From Planctomycetota bacterium (GTDB lineage: Bacteria; Planctomycetota; JAJSAM01; JAJVHW01), in assembly GCA_022072415.1 (NCBI GenBank), contig JAJVHW010000088.1:1-44105 (forward strand): a stretch of 44,105 bases of DNA. The letters are read 5' to 3'. Both the position numbers and the translations under genes were made by a program. The notes beneath the pieces are model-generated. The model worked only from the letters and a program-made list of their open reading frames with translations, searched no databases and was not told where the DNA came from. Positions 23,822-30,598 of the stretch are shown here, piece after piece. How positions within the stretch are numbered: position 1 is the first letter of the stretch; the number at the start of each line of letters is the position of its first letter.

Positions 23822-25240
23822 ATGCAGGCCCAACTGACGTTTCGCGACGGGACGGTCCCGCTCCCCGTGATCCTCGGAGACCTTGAGGCGCAGCTTCCCG
23901 GGATCGCGGCGGTCCGGCTCCGCGCGGCCCTCGTGCGACCGGCGGCGTCGCGGGATGCCGACCCGTCGTGGATCGCCACCCACTGGGTGATGTCGGCCAG
24001 CCGTCCCGGGGAGAACCCCGTGAGGCAACCGGACACCCTGCTTCCTGAGCTTCGCCTGATCGAGCGCGAGGTCCGGCCCGCGGATGCGGTCGCGGTCCTC
24101 GACCGGCTTCTTCGGACCGGGGAGGGACCCGACTTCTCCGCGCTGCCGCTCGCCGCCTCGTCGAACGACCGCTACCAGATGAATCTCCACGGGAGCACCG
24201 CGCGACGGGGCGCATGGAGACAGTGGGGCGTCTCGCTCGCGCGCGGCGAGCAGACCGCCACGATCCCGACCATCCAGCAGATCGCCTATGGTTCGCCGCC
24301 GATCCTCTACCCGGCCGGGGCGGCCTGCCGCTGGCTCGGCATCCGGCGCCGGGATGCGGATCTGATCCGCATCCCCTCCGCGCGGGTCGAGATCCCCGAG
24401 ACGCGCTGCCGGATCGTCGGCATGCGCAGGATCGACGAGGCCAGGGTCGAGATCGACGTCGAGAGGAGACCGGGATACGACGTCGCCGTCGAGGCGCACT
24501 TCGCGGTTGTGACCGACGCCGGCGAGATGCCGCAGTTCAGGGCGGTCTCGGGCTCGGGCGCCATCCCCTTCGACTGCCCGGCTGAGGCGCCTGAGCTGAC
24601 GGCAGCCCTGATCTCCGCAGCGGACGAGGTCCTTGACTGCCACCGCGAGTCGCCGGCCGAGTTCCGCGGAGTCAGCCGAGTCCTCGACGCGCTCCCCGGC
24701 GAGGAGGACGACTTGGCCCTTCTTTCGCGGCTCATCGCGGGCGGCGAGGGGGAGGGGACCGAGTTCAAGCCAGGCGTGAAGTGCGACGCCGGCAGCCTGA
24801 AGAGGGAGGAGGTGTTCGCGACCGTCTGCGCATTCGCAAACCGCAGCGGGGGCTACGTCCTTCTCGGGGTCTCCAACGACGGAGTGCCGGATGGGATCGA
24901 GGCCGCGGCGTCCAGCGGGAAGGGCCGGGATCTCGGCCGCGCCCTGGAGAGCTACCGCCTCCGGCTCTGCGAGCTCGTCCGGAGCGTCGTCGAACCGGAG
25001 CCCGCAGTGGACGCGCGGGTCGTCCAGATCGCCGGGCGGCACGTGCTGATGCTCAAGGTAGCGGAGCACCCGGACAAGCCCTGCCATCTCCGCGACGAAC
25101 GGCGCATCGTGGTCCGCACCGGCGCTTCGAACATGGCGCCGAGCAGGGAGTGGATCAGGGAGTTCTCCGGCCGAGGGGACGACGACGATGCGGACGGGTC
25201 GGACGGGCTCATCGGCGGCGGCACCGCCGACTTCAGATAG
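23822..25240 (+). CDS. Protein with C-terminal AlbA_2/Schlafen-type domain (472 aa)
   Basis: Residues about 310-430 carry an AlbA_2-like domain: GEGEGTEFKPGVKCDAG, VFATVCAFANRSGGYVLLGV, then HVLMLKVAEHPDKPC and RIVVRTGASN. The first 300 residues are unrecognised, with an SNDRYQMNLHGSTAR segment near 120. The last 20 residues are acidic and disordered. The ATG at 23822 is the only good start, although no strong ribosome site is visible. It differs from the AlbA protein at 21797 by having the domain at the C-terminal end. A nucleic-acid-binding or defence role is inferred from the domain only. Confidence 0.7.
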   Translation: MQAQLTFRDGTVPLPVILGDLEAQLPGIAAVRLRAALVRPAASRDADPSWIATHWVMSASRPGENPVRQPDTLLPELRLIEREVRPADAVAVLDRLLRTGEGPDFSALPLAASSNDRYQMNLHGSTARRGAWRQWGVSLARGEQTATIPTIQQIAYGSPPILYPAGAACRWLGIRRRDADLIRIPSARVEIPETRCRIVGMRRIDEARVEIDVERRPGYDVAVEAHFAVVTDAGEMPQFRAVSGSGAIPFDCPAEAPELTAALISAADEVLDCHRESPAEFRGVSRVLDALPGEEDDLALLSRLIAGGEGEGTEFKPGVKCDAGSLKREEVFATVCAFANRSGGYVLLGVSNDGVPDGIEAAASSGKGRDLGRALESYRLRLCELVRSVVEPEPAVDARVVQIAGRHVLMLKVAEHPDKPCHLRDERRIVVRTGASNMAPSREWIREFSGRGDDDDADGSDGLIGGGTADFR

Positions 25241-25282
25241 TCCACCGCCGCACGCCTGCAGAGGACCGAAGGCCGCCGCGCG

Positions 25283-25510
25283 TCAGTTGTCGGTCGGGTT
25301 CACGGCACGAGGGGCGCGGCGGACCGAAGCCGGCGCGGCCCGTGTGACGCTCGGCGTTGTGACGTCCGGCGTTGCCTTGGCCTGAGACCCGGCGCGGAGC
25401 TTCTCCCCCCAGGCCCGGAGCAGAAGGTCCGTGTTGCGGTCGCGGCGCCGCTCCTGCTCCTCGTCCGGCGTCTCCCGTCGACCCCGCCGCACTCCCGAAT
25501 CACCGGCCAT
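25283..25510 (-). CDS. Small basic protein, paralogue A (75 aa)
   Basis: No family is recognised. The ATG at 25510 has GGAGGGAGG about 5 nt upstream. The core EEQERRRDRNTDLLLRAWGEKL closely parallels the core of the next small gene (25937-26095), sharing R-D-R-x-T-x-LLL-x-AW-x-x-KL. The C-terminal tail is Thr/Pro/Ala-rich and basic. The shared helix argues that both are real. It may be a small DNA- or protein-binding factor of the element. Confidence 0.55.
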   Translation of the reverse strand: MAGDSGVRRGRRETPDEEQERRRDRNTDLLLRAWGEKLRAGSQAKATPDVTTPSVTRAAPASVRRAPRAVNPTDN

Positions 25511-25936
25511 CGTCGCCTCCCTCCGTGCGCGACGCACGCGCACCGCTTCGCCTGGGCCGCGCCGGTCGCCGTTCGCGGTTGCTGCTCCGCGGCGCCTGAC
25601 TGCGCCGCTCGTCTGCGCAGCCCCTGCGAAAGCCAAGGCTACGCCGCTGCACCGACCGTCCCTGCGTACCGAATCCCTCGGTCGGCGCCGGGGACTCTCG
25701 CGCCGGGCCTGACGCTGGTCTCGGTGTCCGTCGGGTCGCCGGCTCCTGGTCGCGGGCGTCGCACACTCGATTCATCGTCCCGCAGGGCTCGAACCTGAGC
25801 CCCTTCGGGTCCTGCCCTCACGTCCAGGGAGAACGTCGCTCCCCCCGCCTCCTCCCCCTCTCCTCGGGGGCCCCCGGGATGTGCCCGGAGCCCCCGCCTC
25901 CCGCCGGCCGGAGTCGCCGGCCTGGCGCAGATCGAG
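25511..25936. terminator. Gene-free region; hairpin terminator at 25866-25895
   Basis: No gene is supported in these 426 bp. GGGGGC (25866-25871) pairs with GCCCCC (25890-25895), with an inner CGGG/CCCG. This lies about 40 bp downstream of the leftward small gene B and likely terminates it. The remainder is leader sequence of small gene A. Confidence 0.5.
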
Positions 25937-26095
25937 CTACCGCCTGTCGGCGGCGCCCCCCTCCTTCTGGTCGGCGAGCAGCTTCGCCCGCCAGGCGACG
26001 AGCAGGAGGTGCGTCGCGCGGTCGCGCGCCGCCTCGAGCTCCTCGTCGCAGCGGTCCTCCGCCGCGGGCTCGTCGATGTCGTAGTCGGTCGTCAT
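25937..26095 (-). CDS. Small protein, paralogue B (52 aa)
   Basis: The ATG at 26095 has AGAGGAGGAAC about 7 nt upstream, a good site for so short a gene. The N-terminus is acidic (MTTDYDIDEPAAEDRCDEEL). The helix EAARDRATHLLLVAWRAKLL matches the core of paralogue A. No known family. The pair probably arose by duplication within the element. Confidence 0.55.
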   Translation of the reverse strand: MTTDYDIDEPAAEDRCDEELEAARDRATHLLLVAWRAKLLADQKEGGAADRR

Positions 26096-26166
26096 GGCCA
26101 AGTTCCTCCTCTGGCACTTCAGACGAGGACCCCGCGCAGGCATGGAACGTCACGCCACAAGGCACG

Positions 26167-26186
26167 GGGCCCTCCTTTCGGGGCCC
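26167..26186 (-). terminator. Hairpin upstream of small gene B
   Basis: GGGCCC (26167-26172) pairs with GGGCCC (26181-26186) around an 8-nt loop. It lies between the candidate small ORF ending at 26199 and gene B, so it may terminate the former or structure the leader of the latter. Confidence 0.35.
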
Positions 26187-26198
26187 AGCCGCCGCGTC

Positions 26199-26462
26199 CT
26201 ACACGCGGGCGGCGCGGCCGTGGTCGTGGTGATGGTCGTCGCCGCAGCCGTCGGATGCCGCAGATGCGTGGCAGGCGCGGCGGACTGCGATGCGGGAAGG
26301 CGCCCGGCGGACTTCGTCCGGTCCGAGCGCTCGGGCGTCGGCGTGCTCCCCTCGGCCAGCAAACGTCGAGAGCCCCGGAGCGGCGGCCTCGGCGGAGATG
26401 CCTCGGCCTGCCGCCGCGGGGTCGCGGTCGTCCTTCGGTTCGCTGGGGGTCGGAGTGGTCAC
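26199..26462 (-). CDS. Possible small His/Asp-tailed protein (87 aa)
   Basis: A GTG-started frame fills most of the 437-bp gap between the His-rich sigma-like gene and small gene B. It ends with CGDDHHHDHGRAARV, a likely metal-binding tail like those of its neighbours. The codon third positions are G/C-rich but not strikingly so, and the ribosome site is weak. An opposite-strand frame here with a run of valines is the complement of this tail and is thought to be a shadow. I hold this as possible only. Confidence 0.3.
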   Translation of the reverse strand: MTTPTPSEPKDDRDPAAAGRGISAEAAAPGLSTFAGRGEHADARALGPDEVRRAPSRIAVRRACHASAASDGCGDDHHHDHGRAARV

Positions 26463-26532
26463 GTTGCGCTCGTTCGATGGTCCGATCAGTGTTGCGGTTG
26501 CGTGGGCGACGGGTCGCCCGTGCGGTGTCAGG

Positions 26533-27570
26533 TCAGGCGGTCCCGCCGCCGTCGTATCCGTGCCGCGGGTGCGGCACGTGCCGCCCACCGCTCTGCCCGG
26601 CGTGCAGGTCGTGCGCCTCCTCCGACCCGTGCGCCTGCTGCGAGTCGTCTGCGTGCCGCGGCTCGTGCGCCGAGTGCCCGCCGTGCCCGTGGTGCCCGTG
26701 GTGCCCGCCGCACGCGGCGCCTCCGCACCGGGCGGCGTGCCGCACCGGTTCGCCGCAGGCCCCCTCAGCGACGGCGACCCGTCCGGAGAGGAAGTGGCGC
26801 GCATCGCGAAGCACCGCGGCCTCGCCGTGGCCGCTCCGCTCGCGCTCGCCGATCTCCCGGAGCAGCGCCTCGGTGAACGCCTGGCGCGCCGCCCGGAGCG
26901 CGTGCAGGCCCTCGGCCGGCGTCGCGAAGACCGGCGGCTCGGGGTCGTGCGGGGCAAGGCCGCAGCTCTGGAAGCGGTAGTAGTGGACGATCACGTCGTG
27001 GTGGTCCCGGCGGAGCGACCGGAGCGCGACGGGCACGAGGAGGCGCACCGCGTGCACCACGTCCATCGCGTCGTCGAACTCGATCAGCGCCGAGACGGAG
27101 TCCCCGCCGAACACCCGCGCGGACTCGCGCAGCACGTCGATGCCGACCCCCGTCTGGTAGCGGCGGCGGTGGCGGACCTCGCGGCGGTGGGCGTGGTCCA
27201 GGGCGATCCGCATCTGGCGCACGATCGCATCGGCGGACTCGCCCTCCTTCACGCTGACCCAGACCGCGGCGAGCGCCTCGGACGCGAGCTCCTCGCTCTC
27301 GTGCTCCGCCACTCCGTGCGCGGCGTGGAGGTACTCGCGGCATCCGAGGATGACGCGCGACAGGGCCGCCTCGTCGTGGAAGCGAGCCTGGCACAGGTCG
27401 GCGTGCTCGACGTGGAGCTCGGTGTGGAGGTCGGCGCTGGGAACGACGTGACGGCCGGCGTGACGCTCGGCGTGCGTGTGGGAGTCGTCGCGGCCGGTGG
27501 TGCCGGCGCCGGTGCGGCCCGGGGCGCGCGGTCCGGCGTGGCGTGCGGTGTCCTCGTGGTGGTCCTTCAT
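26533..27570 (-). CDS. Divergent sigma-like protein with His/Cys-rich C-terminal tail (345 aa)
   Basis: Residues 55-125 resemble region 2 of ECF sigma factors (FHDEAALSRVILGCREYLHA, then HESEELASEALAAVWVSV and a basic R-R-x-V-R-H-R-R-R). Residues about 165-240 resemble region 4 (LRSLRRDHHDVIVHYYRFQS). Both ends are His-rich. The last 75 residues contain GGAACGGHHGHHGHGGHSAH and many further His, a probable metal-binding module. ECF factors with metal-sensing Cys-rich tails (CorE type) are known, and a CusBA efflux pair lies 3 kb away; a link is inference. The ATG at 27570 has GAGGAG about 6 nt upstream. No anti-sigma gene is adjacent. Confidence 0.5.
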   Translation of the reverse strand: MKDHHEDTARHAGPRAPGRTGAGTTGRDDSHTHAERHAGRHVVPSADLHTELHVEHADLCQARFHDEAALSRVILGCREYLHAAHGVAEHESEELASEALAAVWVSVKEGESADAIVRQMRIALDHAHRREVRHRRRYQTGVGIDVLRESARVFGGDSVSALIEFDDAMDVVHAVRLLVPVALRSLRRDHHDVIVHYYRFQSCGLAPHDPEPPVFATPAEGLHALRAARQAFTEALLREIGERERSGHGEAAVLRDARHFLSGRVAVAEGACGEPVRHAARCGGAACGGHHGHHGHGGHSAHEPRHADDSQQAHGSEEAHDLHAGQSGGRHVPHPRHGYDGGGTA

Positions 27571-27776
27571 TGCGGGCTCCTCTCGGTTTCGGCGCCTGGT
27601 CCCTCTTCGGGGCCGCGGGCATCCGGTACTCCCTAGGGACGCAACCGCCCCCGGGCGGGACATTGCAGTCTCCCGCTGCCCGCGCGCCCTGCTGCAACGA
27701 GTCGCGCCCGCGGCGCGGACCGGAGTCCGATGCCGCGGGCGCTTGCGAGAGAGGAGGAGACGGCCGGGCCGGCGGA

Positions 27777-28550
27777 CTACGCGTCCGCGCTGGCGCCGCC
27801 GCCTGAGCGCTGGCGCCGCAGGAGTTCCAGGACGGTGCCTGCGCGGACGAGGCGCATGCCGCGCACGAAGGCGAGCACGGAGTCGAGCACGTCGCGGTCG
27901 CCTCCGGCGCGGACGCGCCGGAGGATCCCTGCCTCGAGCGCCTCCGAGAAGCGGCCGCGCGCGCGCTGGAGCGCCTTCCGGCCGGCTTCGTCCCTTGGCC
28001 GGCCTGGAGCGCCGCCTCCGGCGTCCGCGGCCGAGCCGGGCTCCGAGGCCGTGGGAGGCTCGCCGTCCTTCCCGGGCGAGATCCCGTAGGCGTCCGCGAT
28101 GAGCGAGCGGTCGGCCGCGGACAGCGACAGGAGCGCGGCGGTCATCTCCGACTCCGCGACCTCGATGACGCGGCGCGCGTACTCGCGCTCGATCAGGTCA
28201 TCGATGCTGTTCCCCCTCGCCGTCCAGTCGAGCTCGGGAGGAAGCGGCACGGCGCGCGAGCGCCGGCGGCGGAGCTGCGCCACCTGCCGCTCGACCGCGC
28301 GCCGCATCTCCAGCCGGATCTCCCGCGGGTCGGCGCCGTCCTTGATCATGTGGAACGTCTCGGAGATGGCGTACGAGACCACCTCCTCGACCTCCTGCGG
28401 CGGAACCCATCCCAAGCGCCGCCTCCGGACGAACTCCTCGACCGCGAGCCGGATGCGCTGGTGCGCGTAGTGGTCGTCGAACATGAGGAGGCGGAGGTCC
28501 TCGTCCGCCACATGGGGCCCGCGGTCGTCGTCGCCGGAATGGTCGTGCAT
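27777..28550 (-). CDS. Divergent sigma-like protein (257 aa)
   Basis: It begins MHDHSGDDDRGPHVADEDLR, with an N-terminal His/Asp stretch as in its neighbour. Residues 25-105 have the region-2-like pattern (VPPQEVEEVVSYAISETFHM, then EMRRAVERQVAQLRRRRSRA), and 130-200 a region-4-like pattern (MTAALLSLSAADRSLIADAY, ARGRFSEALEAGILRRV). The -10 and -35 recognition helices are too diverged to assign. The ATG at 28550 has AGGAGGAG about 7 nt upstream. It is separated from its neighbours by about 200 bp with hairpins, so it is probably an independent transcript. A small hairpin at 27645-27658 lies downstream. Confidence 0.5.
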   Translation of the reverse strand: MHDHSGDDDRGPHVADEDLRLLMFDDHYAHQRIRLAVEEFVRRRRLGWVPPQEVEEVVSYAISETFHMIKDGADPREIRLEMRRAVERQVAQLRRRRSRAVPLPPELDWTARGNSIDDLIEREYARRVIEVAESEMTAALLSLSAADRSLIADAYGISPGKDGEPPTASEPGSAADAGGGAPGRPRDEAGRKALQRARGRFSEALEAGILRRVRAGGDRDVLDSVLAFVRGMRLVRAGTVLELLRRQRSGGGASADA

Positions 28551-28699
28551 CGCTCGCTCCTCCTGGCGAGGCACCCCGTCGGGGTCGGAGTTGGCCCCGC
28601 CGCGCGCCCCTCCACCAATCTGGGATGCGTCGGAGAGGGGCCGGGACAGGGCGCCCGCGGAATCTCCGCTGCGGACGGTCGCCCCTTCACGGCGACGCT

Positions 28700-28719
28700 C
28701 CAGACCTGCTGTGGTCTGG
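28700..28719 (-). terminator. Hairpin downstream of sigma-like gene
   Basis: CCAGACC (28700-28706) pairs perfectly with GGTCTGG (28713-28719) around a 6-nt loop, 45 bp beyond the stop at 28765. No T run follows. Confidence 0.4.
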
Positions 28720-28764
28720 CGCCGGGCACGACCAGACGTCCGCCCGCTGACGGTGCGCCTTGGG

Positions 28765-29469
28765 TCACGCATCGTGGGCGGAGTCCGTGCCGCCGACGTG
28801 CCCGTCGAACGTACCGAGCGCGAACCGCACGACCTCGGGGTCGGCCTCTCCCGCGGCGACCAAGCGCTGGAGATTTTCGACGACCCCCTTCCGGAACGCC
28901 CTCACTGCGCGGCGGCGGGCGCGGCTCTGCGACGCGTCCGTCCTCGTGCGCCGCGTCCCCGGGCGCGGGAGCTTCCGCGCAGGCAGCGGCAGGTCGTGGT
29001 GCCGGCGGAGCAGCTCGTAGTCGCCGTCCCCGAGCCCCTTCATCGCAGAGGCGACCGCGACCGACATCGCGGCGTGGACGGCGAAGGCCGTCTCCCAGGC
29101 GGCGAGGATGTTCGGCGGATCCTCCGCGGTCTCCGGCTCTTCGTGCTTCCCGCTGCTCTGGCTCTTGCGCGCCCTGTCCGAGGCCCGCCACGCACGCTTG
29201 GCGTGGCGCTCAAGGGCCTTCGCGTAGCTCTTCGCGGGGGCGGAGCAGCGGCCCTCTCGAAGCTCGTCTCCGACGCGGACGATCGCGTCGGAGACGACGT
29301 CCTCCACGTCGTCGCGCGGGACCCGCCCGCGCCTGCGGCGCGCGAGGTGCGTGACCGAGAGCGCGCGCAGCTCGCGGTGGCACTCGGGATCGCCGAGCAC
29401 CGCGCGGCGGACGAACTCGTCGTCCGCGAGCGTGAAGCGGGGGCTTCGATGGCCGTCACGGAGGTCCAT
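28765..29469 (-). CDS. Divergent sigma-like protein (234 aa)
   Basis: This is the third gene of the series. Residues 15-95 resemble sigma region 2 (DDEFVRRAVLGDPECHREL, VPRDDVEDVVSDAIVRVGDE, then a basic KAWRASDRARKS-like stretch). Residues 125-205 resemble region 4 with an extra basic loop (GLGDGDYELLRRHHDLPL, RARRRAVRAFRKGVVENLQR). The ATG at 29469 has AAGGAG about 5 nt upstream. It shares overall order and length with 27777-28550, which suggests duplication and divergence. It is the last gene before the divergent EEP gene and perhaps the last gene of the mobile element. Confidence 0.5.
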   Translation of the reverse strand: MDLRDGHRSPRFTLADDEFVRRAVLGDPECHRELRALSVTHLARRRRGRVPRDDVEDVVSDAIVRVGDELREGRCSAPAKSYAKALERHAKRAWRASDRARKSQSSGKHEEPETAEDPPNILAAWETAFAVHAAMSVAVASAMKGLGDGDYELLRRHHDLPLPARKLPRPGTRRTRTDASQSRARRRAVRAFRKGVVENLQRLVAAGEADPEVVRFALGTFDGHVGGTDSAHDA

Positions 29470-29779
29470 GGGGGCTCCTTCCGAGGTCGGCGGGATGTCC
29501 GGGCAGGGGCAGCCGCCGATCCCTCTGATCAAGTGGGACTGCGCGGGAGGTCGCGCGGACAGCAGCTGCGCCTGAGTTTCGGCGCGCGCGTCAGGTCGTT
29601 CCGCAATCCGACCCTCGTCCGGCGATGCGCGGCAGACATGAAACGCCGCAGCGCAGGGCGGAGTTGCGCCGCTGCGGATTCCCGCCGCGCGAGACTCCAG
29701 ACCGACTTGATCGCGGCTCCGCGGCGCGGTTACGATCCCCCTCGGTCCGCAGGACGAGGAACCGCAGGAGGAAGGACCC
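29470..29779. promoter_or_regulatory. Divergent gene-free region with stem-loop
   Basis: No gene is supported. It separates the leftward sigma-like gene from the rightward EEP gene, so it should hold both promoters; none could be fixed. An 8-bp stem CCGCAGCG (29646-29653) with CGCTGCGG (29670-29677) is visible, and its loop includes GAGTTGCG, also present in the direct repeats at 6782-6814. It is a candidate for the right end of the mobile element, but no copy of the tRNA 3' end was found here. Confidence 0.35.
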
Positions 29780-30598
29780 ATGGCGAAGGCGTTCACGCTT
29801 GCATCCTGGAACGTCGAGCACTTCAAGGACGACCCGACGCGGGTCGCCCGCGTCGTCTCGTTCCTCGCGGACCAGACGCCCGACGTCTTCGCGCTCTACG
29901 AGGTCGAGGGGGCGGCCGTCTTCTCGGCGCTCACCAAGGAGATGCCCGGCTACAGCTTCCACATCACCGAGGGCCCGCAGATCCAGGAGATCCTCGTCGG
30001 CGTCAGGCGGCCCCTGACCGCCTTCTTCACACAGAAGACGGAGTTCCGGAGCGGGCAGACGACGCTGCGACCGGGCGCTCTCCTCTCGCTCGTGATCGAC
30101 GGCGAGACCTACTCGATCCTCTTCCTCCACACGAAGAGCGGACCCGACCCGAAGGGGCTCGGGATCCGCGACGACCAGTTCGGCCGCGCGCTCGACTTCA
30201 AGAAGACCCTCGACAAGCTCGCGCGGAAGGGCGGGAAAGCCGCCGCGAACTACCTCTTCCTCGGCGACCTGAACACGATGGGGATGAAGTACCCCTACGG
30301 GCGATCGATCGACGCGGCGACCGAGCTGCGGAAGCTCGACAGCGAGGCGAAGCGAGTCGGGATGAGGCGCCTCTCGAAGGACGAGCCGGCCACATGGTGG
30401 AACGGACCGGGCGGGAAGTTCGCGCCGTCGGACTTGGACCACGTCGTCGCCTCATCCCACCTCTCCATGAAGAGCCAGGGCGGCGCCGACATCTCCGTGC
30501 TCGGCTGGCCGAAGGAGAAGACCCCGGCTGCTCAAGGGGCGTGGATCGAGACGTACAGCGACCACGGCCTCCTCAGGCTCCAGGTCGAGCGTTCTTAG
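29780..30598 (+). CDS. Endonuclease/exonuclease/phosphatase (EEP) family protein (272 aa)
   Basis: The EEP metal-site motifs occur in order: SWNVEHF (N11), ALYEVEG (E41), LFLHTKSG, FLGDLNTMG, SDLDHVVAS and YSDHGLL. Members cleave phosphodiesters in DNA, RNA or lipids; the substrate cannot be told from sequence. There is no signal peptide, so it is cytoplasmic. The ATG at 29780 has AGGAGGAAGG a few nt upstream. The stop shares TTAG with the stop of the convergent CusA gene. It is a single-gene unit and may be either chromosomal or the last cargo gene of the element. Confidence 0.85.
   Translation: MAKAFTLASWNVEHFKDDPTRVARVVSFLADQTPDVFALYEVEGAAVFSALTKEMPGYSFHITEGPQIQEILVGVRRPLTAFFTQKTEFRSGQTTLRPGALLSLVIDGETYSILFLHTKSGPDPKGLGIRDDQFGRALDFKKTLDKLARKGGKAAANYLFLGDLNTMGMKYPYGRSIDAATELRKLDSEAKRVGMRRLSKDEPATWWNGPGGKFAPSDLDHVVASSHLSMKSQGGADISVLGWPKEKTPAAQGAWIETYSDHGLLRLQVERS

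Noticed and set aside
25741-25830. Sequence with TCGAACC near 25789 as a possible tRNA T arm
   Set aside because: No acceptor, D or anticodon arms could be built around it.
26094-26876. Rightward frame with a hydrophobic valine-rich stretch and a lipobox-like Cys
   Set aside because: The valine run is the complement of a His/Asp-rich tail, and the frame continues antisense into the His-rich sigma-like gene.
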